NCBI GenBank assembly: GCA_026122225.1
Contig: JANEZZ010002355.1
Span: forward strand, 682,001-746,000
Origin: Heloderma charlesbogerti
Lineage: Eukaryota > Chordata > Lepidosauria > Squamata > Helodermatidae
DNA: 64,000 bases
Direction: 5' to 3'
A model generated the notes under the pieces. That model worked only from the letters and a program-made list of their open reading frames with translations, made no database searches and was not told the DNA's origin. Made by a program: the position numbers and the translations under genes. Below are positions 42,516 to 52,345 of this stretch, one piece after another. The stretch's first letter is position 1. Each line of letters opens with the position of its first letter.

Positions 42516-42945
42516 TAGGGATGGGCAGATTCCCTACCTTCTGGTCCATGGGGAATCCGCCCGTGGGGGGGAGGCGATCCGTTCCTCCCTCCGGAATCCT
42601 CTTCAGCCGGCTCTGCTCCGCCGTGATTCCACAGACCTGCTGGCCAGCTCCGAAGCGCCAGCAATACAGCCACTGTGCCGTATCTCTGGCTGAAGGGGAC
42701 TTGACTTGACTGACTGAGGATGCAAATGGCATCCCAGGATGCCATTTGCAGCCGTAAAGGCCTTAGTTTAAGGTAAATGCATTTAGCCATAAATGGCTGC
42801 ATTTAGCTTAAACTTAGACCTTTATGGCTGCAAATGGCATCCTGGACGCCATTTGCGGCCAGGCTTTTCATTCACGTGATAGGCTATGCAAATATTTGCA
42901 TAGCCTATCACGTAAAACGGGGACACAAATGGCTCTGGTGTAGTG
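42516..42945 (+). mobile_element. Palindromic hAT-like element, 3'-truncated
   Basis: Left end TAGGGATGG at 42516 with end-A features: 'ccctaccttc' (inverted splice-like motif), 'gggggggaggcgatccgtt' and 'tcctccctccggaatcct'. It continues with a long inverted pair (42732-42785 and about 42790-42838, 'atgccatttgcagccgtaaa' facing its inverse) and a 36-bp GATAGGC palindrome at about 42878-42911. There is no end B and no CATCCCTA, so the right side is lost near 42945. Confidence 0.75.
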
Positions 42946-44856
42946 CCAGCCACCTTAATAGCATCATAGGCTCACCCTGCCCCACCGACACTTATTGGTG
43001 CTTAAACTGTACTGTTACTGGCCAATTATCAAGATGCTTCTGTATTACATAAGACAGATGGACAGACAGACCGACAGACAGCATTACATAAGAACAGCCA
43101 TGCTGGTCCATCTAGTCCAGCATTTTGTTCACACAGTGCTACATTCTAATACTACTTCTCATTAATGACTTTTGCTCTGTCAATTAACGTACTTAGTTAA
43201 TTATTTATTTTGTAAGTTTATACTACATACATTAAATTTATATACACTTCATTTGCCTCCTCCCTGTCTACATAGTTTGCTCTACGTATATACATAACCA
43301 ATAAATATAGCACTTTAAACGTGTAAATATATTACTCCTCAGAGTATTATTGGATGCATGAAATATTCCTTTTCACAGTGTGTGTGTGTGTGTGCGTGGG
43401 GGGGGGCAGGATGAAAATATTTTGTGACCCCTTCTATTTCAAAGTTCCTAGGTAAAACAACAGTCCAATTAGCAAGACAGGAATACTTTTCCAAGTGGTT
43501 AGTATCAGAAATCCTGTTCAGAAAATAGCCTGCTCAGAAAGCAGCTAGTTTGTTCAGAAAAATATAATCTTTTTCATAAAATGGTGAGATACATTAAGAT
43601 TGTCCATTACGGGCAGACCTACTTTTTCCTTATTCCATTATCTATGTTGCTGGGAACCCATTTTTTGAAAATCGAAAGTGATTTCTATTACCGATTTCTA
43701 CCATTGCATTGTGCTCATGTGTGCACATCTATGCTACTGACATGTGTCAGTAGTCTCCTTCACAATCACCCCTTCATTTCTCAGAGGAAGGTATGAGAGA
43801 GGGAGCGGGAGGGAGAGATCAAGTGGTTGAGTTTGATGAGGGAGTGACAAAGACTGTCTCTATATTTCTCAGGATTCTATTTAGTTTTTAAATTACACCA
43901 TTATGTGGGTTTGCAACACCAGCCAGCTAACTTAAATTGTTTCTCATGCAGTGCCATAATTGTGTAGCTGTTATAGCTTAATATTTTGCTGACAACAAAC
44001 TTTATTATGTGACTCTGGAGCCTGTGCAAATTTACAAAAACAAAAATAAAGTTATTTTATGATAGGAAGCCACATTATGTCAACTGGAAATACAACCTTG
44101 CCTAAAGGTAAAGGTGGTGCTCTCAGATTTCCAGCTCAAAGCACCATGCTGAACCACCAGTGGTAATTGGGTGGCATAACCCCCCAAAACTATTGCTGTG
44201 GTTATCTTGATGGAGAGATTGCCAATAAGCATACTCTCTTAGATTCTGGAATTGTTTTATTGAATCCATTATTTCATCATTTACAGCTAGCTGGATCATT
44301 CTTTCTTCGGAGTTGATAATGCTGGCAAAAAGGATGCCCCTCAGAAAGGTTTGCATGGTCTGAGTTCATTTTTGAAGAAGCAGAGAAAGTTCAGAGAACT
44401 TACACAGTTCCTGTAATATTTATATTCCTTAGATTGGCCCAACTCACCACAGCGACAGTTCAATATTGAAGTATATACCAATAGAAATGTTCCATTGCCA
44501 CGTTGGAATATTCTAGAAGTATGGCTCTTTCCTTATCTTGACTCCCTGTTCTTGGCATAAAAACATATTCTTGTACAAGACAACTGAAGCACAATGTGTA
44601 TCTGATGCTCTCAATTATATGAGAGGGTTACTGAAGAAGAACATGGAATTCTATGAACTAGTTCTGTAGCTTGGCTAATAGTGGCCTAGGATTGTATGGT
44701 TATCACCGGACACAAAAGCTCTTTAATACATGGCACGAACAAGAAACATTTCTCCTCATACTGAGTTCCAGATGCTTCCAGCTGTGGTAAGTCAGAAGTT
44801 TGGATCTTCCATCACAAGCTTGGGCAGCATTTGATATGTCATGCAAACCACACTAA
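42946..44856. other. Mostly unassigned AT-rich stretch
   Basis: 43083-43145 ('acataagaacagccatgct', 'ggtccatctagtccagca') looks like a fragment of a common vertebrate/squamate SINE or LINE tail. A (GT)n/G tract lies at 43378-43406. Nothing else recognised. Confidence 0.4.
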
Positions 44857-44990
44857 GGGCATGGTCCTATGCATGTTTAGACAGAAAAAGTCCTACAACT
44901 CCCAGCATGCGCCATCATGGCTGGCTGGGGAATGATGGGAGTTGCAAGAATCTTTTCTGTCAAAGCATGCATAGGTTTGTGCCCTAAATG
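44857..44990. repeat. Short palindromic repeat, family 2
   Basis: 'agggcatggtcctatgcatg' faces 'catgcataggtttgtgccct'; 'agacagaaaaagtcctacaa' faces 'gttgcaagaatcttttctgt'. The best-matched pair of arms in the family. Confidence 0.78.
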
Positions 44991-45062
44991 CCTACAAATA
45001 TGCACATGCAAACACACATGAACTATTCATAGGACAAATATTTATTCACATAGTGCACAGTT

Positions 45063-45443
45063 TAGGGATTTACAAATATTTAATCTACGTTCACAGATCA
45101 TGTGAACACATCCCATTTGCAACCCCAAATGCAAGCAAGAGTGTCTTTTTGGGGGGGGGGGAAATGTAGCATTTTCCCAAACTTGCACTCACATTTGAAA
45201 AATATGCATTAGCCCCCAAATGCACATTTTCACACTTTACTCTGTGTGGTGAATGTGCACATTTGGGTGCGCTCTTTTTAAAAAATGCCTATTTTCCCCA
45301 TTCAAAATGTGCACTTTTCCTGTTGGAATGAAACAAAAACATGGCACAATCATGCAGGGGAAACAAGGCAAGCCAAGGCAAGGCAAGCCAAGGTGTTTGG
45401 AGGATCTCAGCAGTCACAGAAATTGCTTGTTCGCCCATCCCCA
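45063..45443. mobile_element. Non-autonomous hAT-like element, AT-rich family
   Basis: Ends TAGGGATT and CATCCCCA; flanking 8-mers gcacagtt and gcataatt match at 6 of 8. The interior shares 'tgaacacatcccatttgcaa' and 'aaatgcacattttc' words with 13752-13976. A 'caaggcaagc' short tandem lies near 45363-45392. Confidence 0.68.
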
Positions 45444-45451
45444 GCATAATT

Positions 45452-45640
45452 AACCTCTGGGATGGGATTTGCAGGAGCAAGATGTGGAGCTGGTCACTAA
45501 CTTAGAAGGCTTCAAAACAAGATTAGACAAACTCACGGAGGAGAGGTCTATCCTAGGCCATGATGACCAAGGCCATCAAATTACTCAAAGCTCAGAGGCA
45601 ATATGCACCGTAGTACCACTTGGTACTTGTGCAGCAACCA
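45452..45640 (+). repeat. CR1/L2-like LINE 3' fragment
   Basis: 'gaaggcttcaaaacaagatt' followed by 'agacaaactcacggagga' resembles the phrase EGFKxRLDKLTEE of degraded CR1-type 3' ends common in amniotes. Short and diverged. Confidence 0.4.
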
Positions 45641-46313
45641 ACAGCAGGGACCAGGGGTAGTGTACAGCTCAAGGATCTAAAGAGAAATTCCAGGCAAGAC
45701 AGCTGCTGCTTTCTCCCCCTGCCTAATGCCTCTGGGCCCTATGCTGGGGCCTAGAGGCATTCCGGAGAAATAAAACAGCAGCAGCTGCATACACCACTGT
45801 TGGTGCTTCTCTTTGGAGAATAGCACCAGCCTGCTTTTGAAAAGGTTTAGAACATTGTTTTAAAGCAGGAGGTCACATCATTTATCCCACCATTCCAAGT
45901 GCTGGCACTGGGTCTGATATCATAACCAAGGTCATTAATACCAACATTAATAATCAGGGTTTGAAAAGCTTTCTTTCCTCCTAATTTTCTTTTGATACAC
46001 ACAGTAATAGCCGTTAAAATGTGGCTGTACTGGCAGTCTTCCATCCACATAAAAAAAAGGCTTAATCTTAGCATCTTGCTCTTTTGACTTTTTGTATCTG
46101 ACTGCATCAAGCCTGACTTTTCCAATCCTGACTGCAGCAGGGGGGTGTTTTTTTTGAGCAGGGTCACAGCTTTGGGGAGAGGGGTGTAACCCCTCCCCAG
46201 CAGCAAACCCCCTCCAAAAATGTTCCCTATTCCAATTAGGACTTTAAAGAGCCTCCATTGACAACAATGGAGACTTTTTTCCAAGCCTATTTAGTTATGT
46301 ATTTATTTACAGC
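45641..46313. other. Unassigned non-coding sequence
   Basis: Nothing recognised. Confidence 0.35.
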
Positions 46314-46342
46314 ATGTATGTATGTATGTATGTATGTATGTA
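46314..46342. repeat. (TATG)n microsatellite
   Basis: About seven TATG units, flanked by two 'atttacagca' copies (46305-46314 region and 46344-46353). Confidence 0.9.
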
Positions 46343-46539
46343 TTTACAGCATTTGTAAGTAGTGAAAGGGGGTACCCCGCATCAAAGTCTAAACCACGCC
46401 CCCTTTTCAAAAGTGACAGGTGCCCTGCCCCCTTTGGGAGACCAGATGTCCTTCCCTAGCTGGAAGTTCCACCTCCAGAAGTCCTGCCCCAGAAGAAGCA
46501 ATCAGCTGCTCAGGTCATATGACCTTCAGGGTCACCTGA

Positions 46540-46790
46540 CGGGGGTCATGTGACCCCTCTACAAACTTGTCATGCCACCATGGACCAATTGGATGAGGTT
46601 TTAGAGCCCAAAGGGCCATTTCCAAACCCTCCCCGGACTGGCCCGGATGTGACCCCCCTATGAACTTGTTATGCCACCGTGGACCAATAGGAAGAGGTTT
46701 TAGCCCCCTGACATGTGCGGGGCCCACGTGGCCCTGTAAGGTCATGCACCCCCCCCCGACCAATAGGGACAGTTTTACCCCCAGAAAAAC
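46540..46790. repeat. Degenerate tandem repeat, period about 100 bp
   Basis: 'atgtgacccctctacaaact' at about 46548 recurs as 'atgtgacccccctatgaact' at about 46648. Each is followed by 'gccacc.tggaccaat' and 'gaggttttag'. A third, shorter unit with 'gaccaatagggacagtttta' follows at 46758. No coding function seen. Confidence 0.75.
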
Positions 46791-46799
46791 AACCTTTCC

Positions 46800-47148
46800 T
46801 ACCAAACAAAAGCAGGGGCAGTCAGATTTGACTGAGGCAGAATTTTTTTTCTTGTACAGACATGTTTCCTGCATAGATAACATGGAGACGCCAGGCACCC
46901 TTGAATATTGATCCCCAGAAAGGCTGTAGGCCGAGTTATGCCTACATACTTTTTAGAAGAACTAGAAAGGGAGAGCCTGCTGTAGCTCCTGTGAACGTTA
47001 GAAGAAAAGATGCAGCTGTGGGAGAGAACATACCTGTAGGCATTTTTACAGAATTCCTGGAAAATTGGAGGAGGCTGTAAGCAGCCTGTTAAAACAATGA
47101 AGACCATCCGCAATAAGAAGTTCAATAAAACTTTAAGGAAGAAAGGAG
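46800..47148. other. Unassigned non-coding sequence
   Basis: Nothing recognised. Confidence 0.35.
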
Positions 47149-47156
47149 CTACTAGG

Positions 47157-48058
47157 TAGGGGTGGATGAAAGTCACTTACCTGTCCTCGAAGCTTGTTCG
47201 TGGTGGGGGGGAGGCGCTTCGCTGCTCCCCCCGCGAAGTTCAGGCCGGGGGGGGAGGCTTCCCACCTCGCCCGGCCGAAATTCAGGCCGGGGGGGAGGCT
47301 TCCCGCCTTGTCCGGCCGAAATTCAGGCCGGGGAGGAGGCGCCTCGCCTCGCCCAGCCGCGAACTCCAAAGTTTTAAAAAAAACAAAAACGCCCCCGTGA
47401 TAGGCTACGTGACGATTAACGTAGCCTATCATGGCTAGATCTGCAAAGTCAGCCATGATAGGCTACGTTAATCGTCACGTAGCCTATCACGGGTGACTTA
47501 AAAAAAAAAAAGCGCATACGCAAATGGCGGCCCCCATAGGGAGCCGCCATTCGCGTTCCTTATTTGGTCGCTGTAGTCTACATAAATATTTACGTAGACT
47601 ACAGCGACCAAATAAGGAACAGGAATGGCAGCTCCCTATGGGGGCCGCCATTATCCATACGCGCTTTTTTTTTTTTTTAAGTCACCCGTGATAGGCTACG
47701 TGACGATTTACGTAGCCTATCACGGCTGACTTTGCAGATCTAGCCATGATAGGCTACGTTAATCGTCACGTAGCCTATCATGGGGGCGTTTTGTTTTTTT
47801 TTCTTTTATTGGAATGGCGGGGGCGGCAGCCGGTTGAAAGACTGGCTGCCGCTCCCGCCCCGGACGAACACCTGCCGAACCGCCGGCCGGACCCGCCACC
47901 GGGAGGGACATTCGGCAAAGGTAAGTCCCGTCCCGGGGGGGGTGCGGGGGGCGGGGGGGCGGGGGGCGGAGAATTTCTCCCCAAAACATGTTCGGGGGGC
48001 CGAACACGTTGGCGCTCGGCCCCCCGAAGTTTCGGGGAGAAATTCTCCACCATCCCTA
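47157..48058 (+). mobile_element. Palindromic non-autonomous hAT-like element, complete (subfamily 2)
   Basis: Ends TAGGGGTGG and CATCCCTA, with identical 8-bp duplication ctactagg (47149-47156 and 48059-48066). End A has an inverted AGGTAAGTGA motif 20 bp in and four tandem 'ggccggggggga' blocks. The core has palindromes at about 47397-47432, 47451-47490, 47569-47605 (centre), 47689-47724 and 47744-47781, linked by inverted 'aaatggcggcccccatag' blocks and the spacer 'gctagatctgcaaagtcagc'. End B has 'aaaggtaagtcccgtcc' 132 bp from the end and a GC-rich, CpG-rich tract. 902 bp, non-coding. Nearly the same architecture as 54600-55553, which lies inverted. Confidence 0.9.
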
Positions 48059-48151
48059 CTACTAGGGGGGCAAGCCTTATGGACACAGAAAAAGAGATTG
48101 CCCAGTCAAAAAAAGCATTTTATATTAAGTTGTCTAACAGCACCCCACCTT

Positions 48152-48152
48152 C

Positions 48153-48190
<38 letters not shown>

Positions 48191-48191
48191 G
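48152..48191. repeat. (CTTT)n microsatellite
   Basis: About ten CTTT units just outside the hAT element. Confidence 0.93.
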
Positions 48192-48399
48192 CAGAACAAT
48201 TTTTTTTATGTTTAAAACTTACTACAAGCTTACCTGCAATCTGCCCCATCATCCTGGACATATTTAGAATGCTGTTAAGGTTTCGCCCCAAAACTATGCT
48301 CAACCTGTAAAGTGACTTTTGAGATGAAGAAGACACAGATCAAGCAAGGGACTACACAGAACTGACAGGATCCAATTACTACTCCTCACACTTTTGTTA

Positions 48400-48540
48400 G
48401 AGAGTTTTGTGTTAGTCTTGCTTAGCAGCACCCCTTTCTTTCTGCAGAGCACTTGTTTTTATATTTTAAAAAAACCACAGGGGTTCCAACAGCCCCTCAA
48501 GGTAGACATGCTTTAAACACAGCCAAGATTTTGTAAAACA

Positions 48541-48579
<39 letters not shown>

Positions 48580-49566
48580 CGGGGGGGAGGGCAGAATCAA
48601 GAGGTGCTGTTTAGCAAGAGTTGGGGAGACTAAAATGGAAATAAATTCTTATTTTAAATGTGCTTTGCCTTTTTGCTTGTAAACTAGCTGTTAGCAGTAT
48701 GGTAAACTTAGTCATCCAAGCATCCGATCCTGGAGATTGTGGAGTTCCCTAATTCCCAAGAGACAGAAGATTTTGCAATAGCTGTTATGTACATAGGAAC
48801 AAAATTGATATTTTAATTAATAAAAATAGACGGCTTGCAACCCATCTATTTATATGTAGGGGACAATTGTACTGTGTAGAACAATGCAACTGGTGCTTGG
48901 AGACTCTGTTTAGCAAGTCAGGGTTGGGTGGGGTTTGCAGGCTTTTATATATACATAAAATAGATACGATCCTGCTACATTCAGTAAACAAAGGTATCTC
49001 CAGTATCCATGCCTTAAGCCTATCAACTGTATTCATGGGTGCCTGGGAGGAGGATATGGTGGTAAAGCTGAAAGTAAGCATTTTTGTAAGAATCACAAGG
49101 GTTGCAACAACTCTGTAAGGTAGACAAAATCAAAGGATGCCACACAAAGCCTATGACAAACATTCTGTGCTGTAATCCAATCATCACCCCCTGTGTATTC
49201 CAAAAGGTGGGGGTATATGCTGGTGGAGTTGCAGGGAAAAACTATTTTTTCTTTCTTTCTTTTTAAAGAGTCATTCTGAAAGAATAAACTTTTATCACTA
49301 ATTCCCAAAATGGAACTAGATACAAAAAAGGGTGTAGAGTTGAAGGGAGGAAAGTAAGCTTTTTTAAAAGGATCATTTTGAAAGAATCATTAAACACAGA
49401 AATCACAGAGGTTGCAAGTAAAATCTTCAAGGGTCTTTAAAAAGTAAATAATTATTTACACACCACTTAGATTTTGTAGAAATCCTACATGGGGAGCCAA
49501 AAACAAAACAAAACAGGGGCTGCCCTTTAGAAAAGAATAGAGATCGATAATATTGACTACTAAATG
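48400..49566. repeat. Degenerate large-unit tandem block, left part
   Basis: Landmarks recur in order: 'ggttccaacagcccctcaag' with 'gtagacatg' (about 48484), 'agattttgtaaaa', 'agctgttagcag..tggtaaa' (48687), 'ccctaattcc.agagacagaa' with 'gattttgcaatagc' (about 48748), 'gctatgtacataggaa', 'atgtaggggacaattgtact' (48855). Weaker versions follow at about 49098-49120 and 49405-49490. The same chain resumes at 50474. An (ATA)n tract lies at 48541-48580. Units are unequal, so this is an old array with deletions. Confidence 0.65.
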
Positions 49567-49574
49567 GAAATAAA

Positions 49575-50465
49575 TAGGGATGTACGAAAGTTCCGCCATG
49601 GATCTCGGGGAGGCCGAATGCCAGCGCATTCGGCCCCCCGAAATCGGTGGCGGAACAGCCCGCCACCCCCCGTGACGCCCCTGGGACGGGACTTACCTCG
49701 GCCGGATCTTCCTGGCAGTGGCGGCTCCGGCAGCGGCTCCGGCGGCAGTTTGGCTGTGGCGGCCGGTCTTCCGACCGGCTGCCGCCACCGCCATTTCCAG
49801 TTTTTTTTTTAAAAAAAGTGATAGGCTACGGAAAGATTTATGGAGCCTATCACGGCCAGGTTTTTTTAAAAAACCGTGATAGGCTACATAAATGTTTACG
49901 TAGCCTATCACGGCTGACTTTAAAAAAAAAATGTGTGTATGCATTTGGCACGTCTTAGTCTAAGTAAACATTTACGTAGCGTCTACGCTACTTGCGTTCC
50001 CCTTATTTTCGCCGTCTTAGTCTAAGTAAATGTTTACATAGACTAAGACATGCCAAAATAAGAAACACAAATGGCGGCACCCATGGGCGCCGCCATTTGC
50101 ATATGCGCGGGTTTTTTTGTTTTTGTTTTACTCAGCCATGATAGGCTGAGTAAAACAGCCTATCTCAACAGCCTATGTAAACATTTACGTAGCCTATCAC
50201 GGCTGACTGCAGGGATGCAAACGGCGGCGGCTACGGCCGCCACCATTTGCATCCCTGCTAGCCAGCGGCCGGATGTCCGGCTGCTGGTGGAGCCAGCCGA
50301 CGGCTCCACAGAATCACTGCGAAGCACAGCCGGCCGACCAAAATTCCAGGGGGGGAGGAACGGAGCACCTCCCCCCCGGCGAGGATTCCGGTGGGAGGGA
50401 CGGAACGCCTCCCCCCCAATCATCAGCATAATCCCCGAAAGGTAAGTGATTTTTGTACATCCCTA
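49575..50465 (-). mobile_element. Palindromic non-autonomous hAT-like element, complete, inverted
   Basis: Ends TAGGGATGTAC and GTACATCCCTA, with identical 8-bp duplication gaaataaa (49567-49574 and 50466-50473). Here end B is on the left ('ggccgaatgccagcgcattc' hairpin, inverted AGGTAAGTC near 49691) and end A on the right ('aaaggtaagtgatttttg'). The core has palindromes at about 49818-49854, 49876-49912, one partly deleted around 49958-50050, and 50125-50205 with an internal duplication. The outermost 16 bases of its B end look like those of an A end, unlike other copies. 891 bp, non-coding. Confidence 0.88.
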
Positions 50466-50473
50466 GAAATAAA

Positions 50474-51265
50474 TTCTCACTTTTGCTGTTAGCAGCTTGG
50501 TAAAATTTATTAATCTAAGCATCTGATCTTGGAGAAGGGGGGGTCCCTAATTTTTGAGAGACAGAAGATTTTGCAATAGCAGCCTTTTAAGCTGCTATGT
50601 ACATAGGAAACAAAAGGGAAATTTTAATTTAAAAAATTAGACAGCTTGCATCCCATCTATTTCTATGTAGGGGAAAATTGTACTGCTAGTTGTAGCCGTT
50701 AACAGCAGCCTTGTAAAGTAGGCCTGCAGTCTCCATTGGTACTGAAAGTGGGGCACCTTCTGTTTTTAACTCTAGAAGTAACCCCACAGATCACCAGGGT
50801 TATATTATTCAAAGTGTAGCAGCCTTTTATTTTCCCCACTGAGAAAAGAAGTAAGCAATTTGTAAAAAACAGAAAAACCACGGTTATAATGTTTCAGTTC
50901 TGAAACAAAAGGAACCTTTAACAACAACTCTGTAAGGAAGGCAAAATTATACATTTTGTACAAATCAGAAAATAAATGTTGCAAGGGTTACACCAGCCCC
51001 TCAAGGTAGACATGTTTTTAAACACCACTAAGATTTTGTAAAAATCCTTTGTCTGTTTTTCTTTGTAAGCCAGCTGTTAGCAGATTGGTAAAAGTATTGA
51101 TCCAAACTCCTATTATTGGAGAGTACGGGATTCCCTAATTCCTGAGAGACAGAAAAAATTCACAGTAACAGCCTTTAAGTTGCTATGTACGGAAGTAACC
51201 ATTAAAGATATATGTAAAAAGTGCTTGCAGCCCCCAGCCCCTGGTATATTTCTACATAGGGGAAA
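50474..51265. repeat. Degenerate large-unit tandem block, right part
   Basis: Two successive units about 589 bp apart: 'gctgttagcag' at 50484 and 51072; 'atgtaggggaaaattgtact' at 50666 and its diverged counterpart 'acataggggaaatatact' at about 51254. 'gcccctcaaggtagacatg' recurs at about 50995. The block is cut at its right by the BovB that starts near 51275. Confidence 0.68.
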
Positions 51266-51377
51266 TATACTGTTGTAGCCCCTTCATGGATCACTGCCTT
51301 GTTGTGGTGAAGGGGCTTGCATAACTCAGTGAAGCCATAAGCTATGCCATACAGGGCCACCCAAGACGGACAGGTCA

Positions 51378-51563
51378 TGGCAGAGAATTCTGACAAAATG
51401 TGGTCCACTGGAGAAGGAAATGCCAACCCACTCCAGTATTCTTGCCAAGAAAACCCCATGGAATGTATCACAAGGCTAAAAGAGATGATGCTGGAAGATG
51501 AGCCCCTCAGGTTGGAAGGCGTCCAATATACTACTGGGGAAGCAGAGGGAATTTCCAAGTAGC
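51378..51563 (+). pseudogene. BovB 5' open frame (short ORF upstream of ORF2)
   Basis: Encodes MAENSDKMWSTGEGNANP, then LQYSCQENPMECITRLKEMM and a stop at about 51561. It precedes the endonuclease frame by a few codons and overlaps its track in another frame. RTE elements carry a small or absent ORF1; I cannot tell whether this is an authentic ORF1 or the degraded start of a single ORF. Confidence 0.45.
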
Positions 51564-51599
51564 GCCAGAAAGAGTGAAGCGGCTGGGCCAAAGCCAAAA

Positions 51600-52345
51600 G
51601 GACACTCAGCTGTGGATGTGTCTGGTAGTGAAAAGAAAATCCGATTCTGTAAAGAACAATATTGTTTAGGAACCTGGAATGTAAGATCAGTGAATCAAGG
51701 TAAGCTGGAGGTGGTCAAACATGAGATGGCAAGATTGAACATCGACATCTTGGGAATCAGCGAACTCAAATGGACAAGCATGGGCGAATTTAATTCAGGT
51801 GACCATCATATCAACTACTGTGGGGAAGAATCCCTTAGAAGAAATGGAGTAGCACTCATAGTCAACAAAAGGGTGGGAAAAGCAGTACTGGGGTACAATC
51901 TTAAAAATGATAGAATGATCTCAGTACAAATCCAAGGCAAACCATTCAACATCACAGTAATTCAAGTCTATGCCCCAACCACTGATGCCGAAGAAGCTGA
52001 GGTTGATCGGTTCTATGAAGACCTCCAACACCTTCTAGAACTAACACCCAAAAAAGATGTCCTCTTCATCATAGGGGATTGGAATGCTAAAGTAGGAAGT
52101 CAAGAAATAACCGGGATAACAGGCAAGCATGGCCTTGGTGTACAAAAGGAAGCAGGACAAATAGAGTTTTGCCAAGAGAACACGCTGATCATAGCAAACA
52201 CTCTTTTCCAACAGCACAAGAGGCAACTCTACACATGGACATCACCAGATGGTCAATATCGAAATCAGATTGATTATGTCCTTTGCAGCCAAAGATGGAG
52301 AAGCTCTATACAGTCAGTAAAAACAAGACCTGGAGTTGTGGCTCA
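51600..52345 (+). pseudogene. BovB apurinic-like endonuclease domain, frameshifted at its end
   Basis: Nicks target DNA to prime reverse transcription (family knowledge). Motifs visible in order: GTWNVRS, IDILGISELKW (catalytic Glu), RNGVALIV, VIQVYAPT, IIGDWNAKVG (catalytic Asp/Asn) and NQIDYVLCSQRW. The final SDH motif is split: compared with the copy at 39288, the frame shifts at about 52335 by a small net deletion, so Gly-Ser-Asp-His is read only in another frame. The rest of the domain is open. Confidence 0.85.

Noticed and set aside
47166..48310. Frames of up to 176 codons across the hAT at 47157
   Set aside because: They read through palindromes and both flanks of the target duplication, so they cannot be one gene. 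No domain is visible.
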